Source: Flavobacteriaceae bacterium (GTDB lineage Bacteria > Bacteroidota > Bacteroidia > Flavobacteriales > Flavobacteriaceae). From it: DNA of 51,983 nt. Below are positions 16,300 to 26,024 of the stretch, one piece after another (position 1 is the stretch's first letter; the number at the start of each line of letters is the position of its first letter). The stretch covers positions 1-51,983 of the forward strand of contig NZMG01000031.1 of the NCBI GenBank assembly GCA_002694465.1, given 5' to 3'. The notes beneath the pieces were generated by a model. It had not been told where the DNA came from and made no database searches. It saw only the letters and a program-made list of their open reading frames with translations. The translations under genes and the position numbers were made by a program.

Positions 16300-17925
16300 C
16301 TATTTAAGGATATCCTCGTCTGAATACCCTTTGTTTTTCAATTCTCTAATAGCTGCTCTTCTTACATCTTCGGAATACTTATACTGGGTATAATTTTTTA
16401 CAATGTCCTTTAATTGCTCATTATTTCTTGAAAGTACAAGCGCCTTTTCTTGTTGTGTTAAAATGATAGGAACTTCATCAGTGTCTATGCTATCTTTTTT
16501 CTTTCTTTTCAGAAATTTGAACCGCTGAAAAAAGGCATCCATATCAAAGACTCCTTGGTCTGTGGTAGCTCGATAAGTAAGCCAGACCCCAAGGGGAAGC
16601 ATAATAAAAGTGCTTAACCAACTCGCCCAGAAAGGATGCATGGTACCATCTTCGGCACTGTTTTCGGTAAAAATACCAATGAAGTGATAGGTTAAAAATA
16701 GAATAATAGCCACTACCATAGGTAAGCCCATGCCTCCTTTTCTGATGATAGCGCCTAAAGGAGCACCTACAAAAAAGAGAATAATACAAGCAATCCCTAA
16801 CACAAATTTTTTATGAAGGGCAATCTCATGTTTATTGAGAACTTTGGTGCGATTTTGATACTCTTTCTTTTTTCCTTCTAAAGTTTGAATAGTGCCTCTT
16901 GTGTTATCCAAAGCGGTTTCCAATATTTTACTGCCCTGCGCTTTGTCAAAAGCGTCCAAAACTGCTGTGTAGGTAGAATCTTTTTCTTTTTTTCGGGATA
17001 GGGAATCTTTGGGCTTAGAAACTCCAGCCCTAAAGTTCATAGTTTCCGTAAAAAGTTTGATGTTGTCTGAGTATTCTTCAGAGATTTTATCAATTTCAGG
17101 AATCAATTCGTTCACCTTGTACATATTGTGGTTATTGAAATTGTTTTCCTTATCTATATCTGCACTGTTAAATTCTGTAAGGTCAATATTAAGCGTATAT
17201 TCTTTAAAATAACTCTTCGCAAAAGGTTTGTTGGTTCTTTCCTTACTTCGGTTTGTAAGGGCTATATCTTCATAGTAATTACCGTCTTTCAGAATTAATG
17301 AAAGCGTATTGCTTCCTTCGGCACTGGCTAGTTCCCCTTCAGTTGCAATAATAACCGTAGTGTTTTCATTAGGACGACTACTGGTTTTTTTATGAATGAC
17401 CACATCGCGTAAAAACTGACCTCTATCTCCACTTTTTTCGGCAACTTTAATATTGATATTATCACCAATACTACTGAATTGTCCCTCCACAATTGCCATA
17501 GACGGGCTTACTTGGGCGATGTTTCTCCGTAGGTTTTGCCATTTATATTCGGAATAGGGAATTACATTATTGGCAAAGAAAAAGGCAATAATGGCTAAGA
17601 GTCCAATAAACACCATGACACTTCTCATGGCTCTTTGAAGCGAAATTCCCGTGGATTTCATAGCTGCGAATTCGTACTTTTCGGCAAAGCTTCCAAATAC
17701 CATGAGGGAGGTAACGAGAATGGTTAAGGGTAATACCAGTGGAACTAATCTGGGAGAAACAAACCAGAGAAACTTAAGAATTATCCAAACTTCTAAGTCT
17801 TTTCCAGCTAATTCTGAAATATATAACCAAATGGTTTGCAGTACAAAAATGAACATTAAAATAATGAAGACGCTCGTAAACGTCTTCAAATATGTGGTCA
17901 ATATGTACCGATCTAATATTTTCAA
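16300..17925 (-). CDS. LptF/LptG-family (YjgP/YjgQ) lipopolysaccharide export permease
   Basis: 541 residues. Three N-terminal membrane helices (~12-35, 50-80, 100-122) are followed by a large periplasmic beta-jellyroll-like part (~130-370) and three C-terminal helices (~375-470). The start K-I-L-D-R-Y-I-L and the helix-2 region V-L-P-L-T-I-L-V-T-S-L-M-V-F-G are hallmarks of LptF/LptG, the inner-membrane half of the LPS transporter with LptB. The cytoplasmic tail of ~70 residues is longer than in E. coli. Which of the two subunits it is cannot be decided. It lies in one operon behind ftsK and lolA, 6 bases after lolA. Confidence 0.85.
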   Translation of the reverse strand: MKILDRYILTTYLKTFTSVFIILMFIFVLQTIWLYISELAGKDLEVWIILKFLWFVSPRLVPLVLPLTILVTSLMVFGSFAEKYEFAAMKSTGISLQRAMRSVMVFIGLLAIIAFFFANNVIPYSEYKWQNLRRNIAQVSPSMAIVEGQFSSIGDNINIKVAEKSGDRGQFLRDVVIHKKTSSRPNENTTVIIATEGELASAEGSNTLSLILKDGNYYEDIALTNRSKERTNKPFAKSYFKEYTLNIDLTEFNSADIDKENNFNNHNMYKVNELIPEIDKISEEYSDNIKLFTETMNFRAGVSKPKDSLSRKKEKDSTYTAVLDAFDKAQGSKILETALDNTRGTIQTLEGKKKEYQNRTKVLNKHEIALHKKFVLGIACIILFFVGAPLGAIIRKGGMGLPMVVAIILFLTYHFIGIFTENSAEDGTMHPFWASWLSTFIMLPLGVWLTYRATTDQGVFDMDAFFQRFKFLKRKKKDSIDTDEVPIILTQQEKALVLSRNNEQLKDIVKNYTQYKYSEDVRRAAIRELKNKGYSDEDILK

Positions 17926-17931
17926 GAAAGG

Positions 17932-18573
17932 TTAATTCAGGTTATTGATGTAGTAGCCTTCTTTTTCGAATTTGGCTTTGTCAAAGGTAAAAAGTGTTTT
18001 TGACAAAGGCTCGTTGGTTTTAAATGAATTAACGGTAAGGGTGTATTTTGTTCCGTTATCGTCTGTTTGGATTAATTTGTAAATATGTTTTGTTTGCACA
18101 TCAATGCCCAATAGAATGTTTTTGATTTCGGCTTTAGAATCGATAGGTATCAATTTTACGTACTGTATTTTTCTTCCTTTTACGGTTTGAACGATGTCCA
18201 TTTTATAGGTATATCCTTTCTCATAAAAAGTAAGCATTTTTGAAGGGGTAATCTCTTTATCGTCTTGTGGGTTGTAATTTGAAATCGTTACTTCTTCATC
18301 TTCAGGAACGATGGAGTAGATTTTTTTTCCGTCGAACATGCGCGTTGCTCCCAACATATTTAAAAGGTATTTGTCCCCAGAAATGGTCACGTCTCCACGT
18401 GTTTCCTGATTTACCTTTTCCTTTTCGTTAGTAAGATTCCATTTAAAATCAATCACGATGTTATCGTAGCTTTTCACTTTTGCTGAAACTTCATTAAGCA
18501 ATTTTTTAGCGTCTTGAGCGTATGTCAAGTTGAAGCTAAAAAGGATTACAAATAGTATAGCTGCTTTTTTCAT
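17932..18573 (-). CDS. lolA: LolA-type outer-membrane lipoprotein carrier
   Basis: 213 residues with a signal peptide ending in T-Y-A before Q-D-A-K-K-L-L. The mature part starts K-L-L-N-E-V-S-A-K-V-K-S-Y-D-N-I, then runs as a series of long antiparallel strands, as in the LolA half-barrel that carries lipoproteins through the periplasm. Length matches the family. It follows ftsK with a 1-base gap and precedes the LPS permease gene, linking cell division and envelope assembly in one transcript. Confidence 0.85.
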   Translation of the reverse strand: MKKAAILFVILFSFNLTYAQDAKKLLNEVSAKVKSYDNIVIDFKWNLTNEKEKVNQETRGDVTISGDKYLLNMLGATRMFDGKKIYSIVPEDEEVTISNYNPQDDKEITPSKMLTFYEKGYTYKMDIVQTVKGRKIQYVKLIPIDSKAEIKNILLGIDVQTKHIYKLIQTDDNGTKYTLTVNSFKTNEPLSKTLFTFDKAKFEKEGYYINNLN

Positions 18574-18574
18574 G

Positions 18575-20947
18575 TTACAAATTGTTGTTTTCGTTGTCTA
18601 AAAGTTGGTTTAATGCTTCAATGGTTGGAACGAGTACTTGTCTTGCTTTACTACCTTCAAAAGGGCCTACAATCCCAGCGGCTTCTAATTGGTCTATAAT
18701 TCTACCAGCACGATTGTAACCTAATTTCAGTTTTCTTTGTAATAGCGAAGCGGAACCTTGCTGTGCCACCACCAAGACTTCTGCCGCTTCACGAAACAAA
18801 CTATCTCGTTCATCAATGTCTATATCAAGAGTTGTGCCACCTTCTTCACCTACATATTCGGGTAATAAATGAGCATCTGGATATGCTTTTTGTGAACCAA
18901 TGTATTCTGTAATATCAGCTACTTCTGGGGTGTCTACAAAGGCACACTGCAGTCGAGTTAAATCGTTTCCTTGGGTATATAACATATCACCACGACCAAT
19001 AAGCTGATCTGCACCCGAACTATCTAAAATAGTCCTAGAATCAATTTTACTCGTTACTCTAAAAGCTATACGAGCAGGGAAGTTGGCTTTAATAATTCCC
19101 GTTATCACATTAACCGATGGTCGTTGGGTTGCAATAATGAGATGAATTCCAATAGCACGAGCCAACTGTGCCAAACGCGCAATGGGTGTTTCCACTTCCT
19201 TACCGGCGGTCATAATGAGGTCTGCAAACTCATCAATAACCAAAACAATGTAGGGGAGGAAACGGTGTCCCTCGTTTGGATTTAATTTTCTGGCTTTAAA
19301 TTTTACATTGTACTCTTTTATGTTACGTACCATGGCATCTTTGAGCAAGTCATAACGTGCATCCATCTCAATACAGAGTGAATTTAAAGTATAAATTACT
19401 TTGGTGGTATCGGTAATGATAGCTTCGTCTGTATCGGGAAGTTTTGCCAAATAATGTCTTTCAATCTTATTGAAAAGGGTTAACTCTACTTTTTTGGGAT
19501 CAACTAATATAAATTTTACTTCCGCTGGATGTTTTTTGTAAAGCAAGGAGGTAAGGATAGCGTTAAGTCCTACCGATTTCCCTTGCCCGGTTGCACCAGC
19601 CATAAGTAAGTGAGGCATTTTGGCTAGGTCTACTACAAAGGTTTCGTTGCTAATGGTTTTACCCAAAGCAAGTGGAAGCTCCATTTCGGCATTTTGAAAT
19701 TTTGGGGATGCAATCACAGACCGCATAGAAACCACTTTAGGGCTTTTGTTAGGCACTTCAATACCTATCGTTCCTCGTCCTGGAATTGGTGCGATGATAC
19801 GAATTCCCAATGCCGAAAGGGATAATGCTATATCGTCTTCGAGGTTTTTAATTTTCGAAATTCGAATTCCTGCTTCGGGAACAATTTCGTATAAAGTCAC
19901 TGTAGGCCCGACTGTAGCTTTGATGTTGGCAATACCAATATTGTAGTTTTTAAGGGTGTCTACAATTCGGTTTTTATATTCTTCAAGCTCTTCTTGATTA
20001 ATGGTAATTCCTTGTCCCCCAGTGTAATCTTTCAATAATTCAATAGAAGGAAATTTAAAATTACTTAGCTCCAAGGTTGGGTCAAACTCTCCAAAATCTT
20101 CCACAAGTTTTTTGCTGAGGTTTTCTTCAACAGTTTCTTCCTCTTCTACCTGTTCAATTTCCATTTCAACATCATCTTCAGAAGGTTCTCTTTTAATAAT
20201 GTCGAGGGGAGGTGTTTCTTCTTTTTGAATTATTTCAGGTTCTGGAAGGATGTCTTCATTTTCTTTGGAAGTATCATTTAAACGATCATCTGTGGAGGTA
20301 TCTTGTGTAGTTTCAAGCGTATTATTTTCTTCTGAAATAAAATCTTCGGCGATTTGTTTTTTAGTCGATTTTAAGGAAGCTGCCACCTTTTCGGGCGTCA
20401 TTTTAAGACGGACAACCAAATAGATAATAGCCAAGAAGGTCATTAACAAAATAGTTCCTGTTAAGCCCATATAGTCTTGGAAGAGGTCATTAAGTTCATA
20501 TCCAACAACGCCACTCCAAAGCGATTCACCTTTGGTAAAAAATCCAAAGAAAACTGAAAACCAAAGCATTAACAAGAGTCCCCAAAACCAAAATTTAAGT
20601 AACTGCTTTTTCGCATAATTGAAGAAATAGTAGGCTCCAGTTAAAGTTACAAGGAAGGCAAATATAAATGCAGCCACTCCCACACCGTTATAAACAAAGA
20701 AATGCCCTATGTTGCTACCAAATTTACTTAGCCAATTTTTTGCTTCCAGTTCACGGTCTAGCTCTCCAACAATACTTTGATCTGCTTGCCATGTAAAGAA
20801 AAAAGATATAAAGGAAATAAGTAATGCCAACCCTAGCAAAAACAAGAAACTTCCTAGTAGTATTTGCTGTTGTTTGGAAAGCGTAAAAGAGATTTTTTTA
20901 CGCGGTGTTTTATTTTTGGAAATGGTTTTGTTTTTCTTTTTAGCCAT
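18575..20947 (-). CDS. ftsK: FtsK/SpoIIIE DNA translocase
   Basis: 790 residues. Four membrane helices lie in the first ~185 residues (about 28-50, 85-108, 118-138, 160-182), followed by an acidic linker (~200-290). The motor domain has Walker A G-A-T-G-Q-G-K-S (Lys457), Walker B I-V-L-V-I-D-E-F-A-D and the A-T-Q-R-P-S-V motif. The C-terminal winged-helix gamma domain (~720-785, S-A-S-L-L-Q-R-K-L-K-L-G-Y-N-R-A) recognises polar KOPS-type sequences. The protein pumps chromosome termini through the septum. It is first in the ftsK-lolA-lptF/G transcript and has its own TATATTTG promoter. Confidence 0.95.
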   Translation of the reverse strand: MAKKKNKTISKNKTPRKKISFTLSKQQQILLGSFLFLLGLALLISFISFFFTWQADQSIVGELDRELEAKNWLSKFGSNIGHFFVYNGVGVAAFIFAFLVTLTGAYYFFNYAKKQLLKFWFWGLLLMLWFSVFFGFFTKGESLWSGVVGYELNDLFQDYMGLTGTILLMTFLAIIYLVVRLKMTPEKVAASLKSTKKQIAEDFISEENNTLETTQDTSTDDRLNDTSKENEDILPEPEIIQKEETPPLDIIKREPSEDDVEMEIEQVEEEETVEENLSKKLVEDFGEFDPTLELSNFKFPSIELLKDYTGGQGITINQEELEEYKNRIVDTLKNYNIGIANIKATVGPTVTLYEIVPEAGIRISKIKNLEDDIALSLSALGIRIIAPIPGRGTIGIEVPNKSPKVVSMRSVIASPKFQNAEMELPLALGKTISNETFVVDLAKMPHLLMAGATGQGKSVGLNAILTSLLYKKHPAEVKFILVDPKKVELTLFNKIERHYLAKLPDTDEAIITDTTKVIYTLNSLCIEMDARYDLLKDAMVRNIKEYNVKFKARKLNPNEGHRFLPYIVLVIDEFADLIMTAGKEVETPIARLAQLARAIGIHLIIATQRPSVNVITGIIKANFPARIAFRVTSKIDSRTILDSSGADQLIGRGDMLYTQGNDLTRLQCAFVDTPEVADITEYIGSQKAYPDAHLLPEYVGEEGGTTLDIDIDERDSLFREAAEVLVVAQQGSASLLQRKLKLGYNRAGRIIDQLEAAGIVGPFEGSKARQVLVPTIEALNQLLDNENNNL

Positions 20948-20977
20948 TTACGGTTGGGTTGACTTTAGGCAAAAATA

Positions 20978-20985
20978 CAAATATA
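20978..20985 (-). promoter_or_regulatory. Promoter -7 element of ftsK
   Basis: TATATTTG on the minus strand, an exact TAnnTTTG match, 30 bases before the ftsK start codon. Confidence 0.5.
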
Positions 20986-21022
20986 GAACGTGACATCGAT
21001 AATAAAATTTTGGTTATGGTTG

Positions 21023-21382
21023 TTATACTTTTGGAATATAAATAATACATCCCACAACAATAGCGGCGACTGCGGCAAAAAATACAGCACCGGCAGCTAC
21101 ATCCTTTATATATCCTATTTTATTGTGGAAATCGGGATGTACAAAGTTGGCAATTTCTTCGGCGGCAGTATTTAATCCCTCAATGCTTAATACTAGTCCT
21201 ATGGCAAGAGTTTGATAAATCCATTCATTCGGGGAGATTTCATAATAAAAACCCGCAAGGGTCATAAGTACGGCAACAAACGTTTGCACTTGGATACTTG
21301 CTTCATTTTTAAGTAACATCCAAGCGCCTTTAAAGGCATATTTAAAGCCTAAAATTCGTTTACCCAAAAAAGTGTTCCACAT
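21023..21382 (-). CDS. dgkA: Diacylglycerol/undecaprenol kinase (DgkA family)
   Basis: 119 residues, the normal size. Three membrane helices and the signature E-G-L-N-T-A-A-E-E-I-A-N, followed by K-D-V-A-A-G-A-V, which form the lipid-kinase active site. In Gram-positives and many Bacteroidota this type phosphorylates undecaprenol; in E. coli it acts on diacylglycerol. The exact lipid is not decidable here. Its ATG overlaps the tpx stop by one base (TAATG), so the two are translationally coupled. Confidence 0.9.
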   Translation of the reverse strand: MWNTFLGKRILGFKYAFKGAWMLLKNEASIQVQTFVAVLMTLAGFYYEISPNEWIYQTLAIGLVLSIEGLNTAAEEIANFVHPDFHNKIGYIKDVAAGAVFFAAVAAIVVGCIIYIPKV

Positions 21383-21882
21383 TATTGTAAAGCTTTAAGT
21401 GCAGCATCATAATTAGGTTCTTGACCAATTTCAGGGACTAATTCATTGTAAATAACTTTTCCATTTTCATCTAATACAATAATAGATCGTGCAAGTAATC
21501 CTTCAAAGGCATTTTCAAGCATATTCACTCCATAATTATTTCCGAAACTTTGATCTCTATAGTCTGAGAGCATTTCTACATTTTCTAATCCTTGGACAGC
21601 ACAAAACTCTTTTTGGGCAAAGGGAAGGTCTCTAGAGATACAAAGTACTACGGCGTTGTCAAGCGAACTGGCCTTCTCATTAAATTTTCTTACAGAAGTG
21701 GCACAAACCCCTGTGCCAACGCTTGGAAAGATATTCATAATCACTTTTTTACCACTATAGTCTTTTAACTTTTTTGAAGATAAATCTAGGGACGATAGTC
21801 TAAAATCTGGAGCTTTTGAGCCCACTTTGGGCAATTCTCCGCTGGTCTTTGTGGGCTTGCCACCAAAGGTTATTACTGCCAT
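21382..21882 (-). CDS. tpx: Thiol peroxidase Tpx (atypical 2-Cys peroxiredoxin)
   Basis: 166 residues. Peroxidatic Cys60 lies in F-P-S-V-G-T-G-V-C-A-T-S-V and resolving Cys94 in Q-K-E-F-C-A-V-Q-G, at the spacing typical of Tpx. The N-terminal T-F-G-G-K-P is also characteristic. It reduces peroxides in the periplasm or cytosol with thioredoxin as partner; no signal peptide is present. It sits 6 bases after nhaC. Confidence 0.95.
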   Translation of the reverse strand: MAVITFGGKPTKTSGELPKVGSKAPDFRLSSLDLSSKKLKDYSGKKVIMNIFPSVGTGVCATSVRKFNEKASSLDNAVVLCISRDLPFAQKEFCAVQGLENVEMLSDYRDQSFGNNYGVNMLENAFEGLLARSIIVLDENGKVIYNELVPEIGQEPNYDAALKALQ

Positions 21883-21888
21883 TGCGAA

Positions 21889-23358
21889 TTATTTTGTGGT
21901 AGTTAATTGTTTAATTTTTATTCTGAAAGCAGCAAAAAGTAATGTCATAAATGGACTTAGCCAGTTAAAAATAGCATAGAAAAAGTACTCTGCTACCCCT
22001 ACTCCTAAGACACTACTTTGATATGCACCACAAGTGTTCCACGGAATCAAAACCGAGGTTACGGTGCCACTATCTTCAAGGGTTCGCGATAAGTTTTCAG
22101 GAGCTAATTCACGATCTTCAAAGGCTTTCTTAAACATTTTACCAGGAATAACAATGGCTAAATATTGATCACTTGCAATAGCATTAAGTCCTAAACAGCT
22201 TATAACCGTACTCGCAAAAAGGCCAAAAATAGAAGACGCCATTTTAAGTAATTCTCTTGTAATTCTTGCAAGAGCCCCAATACCATCCATAATACCGCCA
22301 AAAACCATAGCGCAAATAATTAGTAGTATGGTCCAAAGCATTCCTAACATTCCACCTGCCGAGAATAAATCGTTCAGCTTTTCATTATCTGTTTCAATAG
22401 CCGTATCTGTAAAGATTGCTTGTATAATTGTTTCGATTTTAGAATTGGAAATTTCCATCAATACGTCTCCCTGAAAAGCGACTGCAACGATGGCGGCCGA
22501 TATTACACCAATGGATAGAGCAATTAGTGGCTTCGTTTTCATTACGATTAACGCAATAACAATAGCTGGAACTATAAATAACCAAGGGGTAGTGTTAAAT
22601 GTATTGTCTATAGTTGTAAGTAAACCAGAAATGTCTGCATTACCAGTAACATCAACCGTAGCACTTATAATTGCAAAAACAATAATTGTTATTAAAATAG
22701 TAGGGACTGTTGTCAATGCCATATATCTAATATGGGTAAATAAATCGGTTCCTGCCATGGCTGGAGCTAAGTTGGTAGTATCACTTAAGGGTGACATTTT
22801 ATCTCCAAAATAGGCGCCAGATATTACGGCCCCGGCGATCATCCCGGGATTAATTCCTAAGGCAGAACCAATACCTACCAATGCAATTCCTACAGTTGCT
22901 GAAGTGGTCCAGGAACTTCCTGTAGCCACCGAGATAATGGCAGCAATTATCACCGATGCAGGAAGAAAAATCTCAGGACTAAGCACTTGAAGTCCGTAAT
23001 ATACCATTGCTGGGATAACGCCACTTATAAGCCATGTACCCGCCAATGCTCCAACTAATAATAAAATAAGTACGGGAATAAAAATGCTTTTCCAATTTTC
23101 CCAAACTTCGGCCAACATAAGACCTATTGAAACCTTATTATAAAATCCAACAATAGCGGCAACCGCACCTCCCATTAATAAAATGATTTGATTACTGTAC
23201 TCGCCCAGCCATTCACCGTCTGCAAAGAAAATATTATAGGCCAATAGGCCCATTAAAATCACCACCGGGATTAAAGCTTCCCAAATGTTTAGCTCTTTAT
23301 TTTCAATTATTTTTTGGTTTTCTATTTCAATTTCGGAAAGGTTTTTGTCTTCTTTCAT
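21889..23358 (-). CDS. nhaC: NhaC-family Na+/H+ antiporter
   Basis: 489 residues with about twelve membrane helices. NhaC signatures include A-T-G-S-S-W-T-T-S-A-T-V-G, G-A-Y-F-G-D-K-M-S-P-L-S-D-T-T-N-L-A-P and the late S-D-Q-Y-L-A-I-V-I-P-G. The S-P-L-S-D-T-T motif carries ion-binding residues. It exchanges sodium for protons across the inner membrane, expected in a marine bacterium. First gene of an nhaC-tpx-dgkA run. A related arginine/ornithine or malate/lactate exchange role (NhaC-like) cannot be excluded. Confidence 0.88.
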   Translation of the reverse strand: MKEDKNLSEIEIENQKIIENKELNIWEALIPVVILMGLLAYNIFFADGEWLGEYSNQIILLMGGAVAAIVGFYNKVSIGLMLAEVWENWKSIFIPVLILLLVGALAGTWLISGVIPAMVYYGLQVLSPEIFLPASVIIAAIISVATGSSWTTSATVGIALVGIGSALGINPGMIAGAVISGAYFGDKMSPLSDTTNLAPAMAGTDLFTHIRYMALTTVPTILITIIVFAIISATVDVTGNADISGLLTTIDNTFNTTPWLFIVPAIVIALIVMKTKPLIALSIGVISAAIVAVAFQGDVLMEISNSKIETIIQAIFTDTAIETDNEKLNDLFSAGGMLGMLWTILLIICAMVFGGIMDGIGALARITRELLKMASSIFGLFASTVISCLGLNAIASDQYLAIVIPGKMFKKAFEDRELAPENLSRTLEDSGTVTSVLIPWNTCGAYQSSVLGVGVAEYFFYAIFNWLSPFMTLLFAAFRIKIKQLTTTK

Positions 23359-23430
23359 GTTGATATTTTATAATCATGTAATGTTACGATTTTGTGAAAT
23401 GGTATGCAAATTTCAGTTTTTATTAAAAAT

Positions 23431-23444
23431 GGGGTATTTACCCC
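23431..23444. promoter_or_regulatory. Palindrome GGGGTATTTACCCC upstream of a repeat-protein gene
   Basis: A perfect inverted repeat GGGGTA-TT-TACCCC abuts the -33 box of the promoter of the gene at 23523. A degenerate version, GGGGTGTTTACC, occurs at 26046-26057 upstream of the paralogous gene at 26140, with TTTG following in both cases. It looks like a dimer-binding operator or an activator site common to the two genes. Confidence 0.5.
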
Positions 23445-23445
23445 T

Positions 23446-23477
23446 TTTGAAAAATAACATTTTTCATTTATATTTAA
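23446..23477 (+). promoter_or_regulatory. Promoter of the repeat-protein gene at 23523
   Basis: TTTG at 23446-23449, 20 bases, then TATATTTA at 23470-23477. This is the Bacteroidota layout TTTG-N19/20-TAnnTTTG with one mismatch in the last base. The expected start site lies about 40 bases before the ATG. Confidence 0.6.
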
Positions 23478-23522
23478 ATCCCAAAAGTTCAATTACTTAC
23501 CCTGCTTTTAAAATTAATAACT

Positions 23523-26024
23523 ATGAAAAAGTTACTCGTTTTAGCAGGTTTTTTTATTACCGCACAGATTGCTTATTCACAAGTAGGAATAGGTACCACA
23601 AATCCAGATCCATCTTCATTGCTTGAAGTTTCCGCAACTAATAAAGGAGTTTTAATTCCACGGGTATCGCTTAGTGATGTTACAGATTCTGTCCTAGATG
23701 GCGTAAATACCGCCGCAACTGGGTTGTTAATATTCAACACTAATGCAGGTACTACGGGAGGAAGTGGAATAGGATATTATTATTTTAACGGGACTGTTTG
23801 GGAGCGATTAATTACCTCTGCTGCCATAGGAGACGATGATTGGTATGAAGTAGGAACAACCAATGCCCCGGATAATATTAATGATGATAAATTCACTTTT
23901 GGTAATCTTGCGATAGGCAAAAATACAGCAAATTATCCGTTGGAATTGAATCAAGTAGATGGTACCATTACTAGGTCCTTAAATATTTATTCAAACTATT
24001 CTGATACTGGAATTAATAGTAATATTTTCAACGAAAATAATTTTACAGGAACAGGAACGTCAAGGGGATTGTACAATTTAATAGGGGGTACTGGTAATGG
24101 AACGGTAATGGCCTTGTATAACAATATTCAGAATTCTGGATCAGGTTTTCATTATGGATTATACAATGGTCTTGCCGGAAATGGTGCGGGTGAGCAAAGG
24201 GGAGTTTACAATGCTATTTCAAATTCAGGAAATAATTTGCATTATGGTGTTCTTAATGTACTTACAGGAAATGGAACCGGTCTTCATACCGGAATAAGCA
24301 ATCAGTTGGGGGGTACTGGTAACGGAGAACAAAGAGGAATTGAGACTAATATTGTTAATTCGGGTAGTGGTGCCCATTATGGAAGTTATAGTTCATTGTC
24401 TGGAGCTGGAACAGGAAACAAGTATGGTTACTACAATATCATAAATAATGCAGCGGGGGGAACTCATTACGGTGTATATTCCCAAGCCCTTAAAAGCGGA
24501 AGTTTTGCGGGCTATTTTTTAGGGAATTTAGCCGTAGGAACCACCGGGGTAAATACCTATATTTTTCCTGCTTCACGAGGATTAGTAGATCAAATAATGC
24601 AAACAGATGGATCCGGTAATATAAGTTGGATAGATCCTTCTTCCATAACTGGGGATTTATGGAATTTAGCTGGAAATGCCGGTACGGATGGAGGAACAAA
24701 CGATTTTATTGGAACTACAGATGCCGTACCTCTTACCTTTCGCACCAACAATGTAGATAGGGTCCGTATCACCACAGGGGGTCAAATAGAAGTGCTTAAT
24801 ACAAATAGCTCTGTTTTTATGGGTGAAAATTCGGGATTGTCAAACACAGGGTTAGGAAATGTTACGGTTGGAACAAATGCAGGAGCCGCTTCCACTACAG
24901 GAAATTATAATGTGATTATGGGTTATGAAGCTGGAAGATTATTAACTTCAGATAGTAATAATACTTTTGTAGGTTCTTTTGCAGGATATAATACAGATAG
25001 TGGAATTTTAAACACCTTTATAGGGAGTGGTGCTGGAGGAAGTAATACCTCTGGAAGCAATAATACTTTTTTAGGCATTAGCGCAGCTTCACAGAACGAC
25101 GCAGGGAGTTTAAATGTGATTATTGGTAGAGCAACTGGGCTATATAATTATGACGGAAATAATAATGTTTATATAGGCTACGAAGCTGGAAGAGGAGCAC
25201 TAGATCCTACAATGAATGCTTCTTTTAGCAATAATGTGTATTTAGGACATCGGGCAGGTCGAGATGCTACAGGAAATAATAATGTTTTTTTAGGGTATCA
25301 AGCTGGGTATTCTGAAACAGGAAGTAATAAACTTTTTATAGAAAATTCATCGTCAATTCTTCCTTTAATCTATGGGGAATTTGATAATGATATCCTTCGT
25401 TTTGCTGGAACCACCTATATTGGCGGAAGTGCTGGTGCTAATCAAGATTTATATATAAGTAATCAGGTGGTCGATTGGGATAATTCTAACTACTTTTTAG
25501 ACCCAGCGGGAGCAAATCGAATAAATGAAGTGGAACTAGATGATGGTTCTGCAGCCGATCCATCCCTTTTTTTTGAAGGGGACAATACAACAGGTTTTTT
25601 CAGCCCTACAACAGATGAAGTAGCATATAGTATTAACAGTAGTGAGGTTATGCGAATTGACAATAATGGGAATATAGGCATAGGGACTCCTACCCCCAAT
25701 GCTACCATGGATGTAGAAGGAACTTTTAAGTTGGGAACTAATGGAAATGCTCATTCTGGCATGTATTCATTAAGATGGAATTTTGGTACCACAAATATTT
25801 CTGCTAATTCTAGTCAAGTTCTAACATTAGCAGGTACTTCAACTGTTTTAAATATACCTCAACAAACAGCAGTTTCGGTAGCATTCGAAAGTGATATTGG
25901 AGCAGGAGTTTTGGTACAACACGTTTGGATGGATGCCGATGCCGTTAATATTCGTTTATTAAATTTTTCTGGTGTAGCAGTAAGTTTTCCGACCCAAACG
26001 AATATTATTTTTGTTTGGCAATAA
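23523..26024 (+). CDS. Modular surface repeat protein without S74 end
   Basis: 833 residues. Signal peptide ending A-Y-S before Q-V-G-I-G-T-T. The N-terminal module is nearly identical in layout to those at 279 and 26140 (G-V-L-I-P-R-V-S-L ... Y-Y-Y-F-N-G-T-V-W-E-R-L). Residues ~170-330 are repeats of G-x-G-x-x-x-H-Y-G-x-Y-N (about 20 residues each). Residues ~430-620 are YadA-head-like repeats (N-N-T-F-V-G, N-N-V-Y-I-G-Y-E-A-G), ending in the G-S-N-K-L-F-I-E-N-S module shared with 279. The last ~90 residues (S-G-M-Y-S-L-R-W-N-F-G to F-V-W-Q) are a beta-rich domain in place of an S74 chaperone. Likely a fibrous surface protein. No T9SS tail is seen. Confidence 0.8.
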   Translation: MKKLLVLAGFFITAQIAYSQVGIGTTNPDPSSLLEVSATNKGVLIPRVSLSDVTDSVLDGVNTAATGLLIFNTNAGTTGGSGIGYYYFNGTVWERLITSAAIGDDDWYEVGTTNAPDNINDDKFTFGNLAIGKNTANYPLELNQVDGTITRSLNIYSNYSDTGINSNIFNENNFTGTGTSRGLYNLIGGTGNGTVMALYNNIQNSGSGFHYGLYNGLAGNGAGEQRGVYNAISNSGNNLHYGVLNVLTGNGTGLHTGISNQLGGTGNGEQRGIETNIVNSGSGAHYGSYSSLSGAGTGNKYGYYNIINNAAGGTHYGVYSQALKSGSFAGYFLGNLAVGTTGVNTYIFPASRGLVDQIMQTDGSGNISWIDPSSITGDLWNLAGNAGTDGGTNDFIGTTDAVPLTFRTNNVDRVRITTGGQIEVLNTNSSVFMGENSGLSNTGLGNVTVGTNAGAASTTGNYNVIMGYEAGRLLTSDSNNTFVGSFAGYNTDSGILNTFIGSGAGGSNTSGSNNTFLGISAASQNDAGSLNVIIGRATGLYNYDGNNNVYIGYEAGRGALDPTMNASFSNNVYLGHRAGRDATGNNNVFLGYQAGYSETGSNKLFIENSSSILPLIYGEFDNDILRFAGTTYIGGSAGANQDLYISNQVVDWDNSNYFLDPAGANRINEVELDDGSAADPSLFFEGDNTTGFFSPTTDEVAYSINSSEVMRIDNNGNIGIGTPTPNATMDVEGTFKLGTNGNAHSGMYSLRWNFGTTNISANSSQVLTLAGTSTVLNIPQQTAVSVAFESDIGAGVLVQHVWMDADAVNIRLLNFSGVAVSFPTQTNIIFVWQ

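Noticed and set aside
23381..23386. TGTTAC upstream of nhaC and in the gamma-lyase promoter as further HTCS sites
   Set aside because: Only the six-base core is present, single and not paired; the one at 30010-30020 is part of a TACATTTG promoter.
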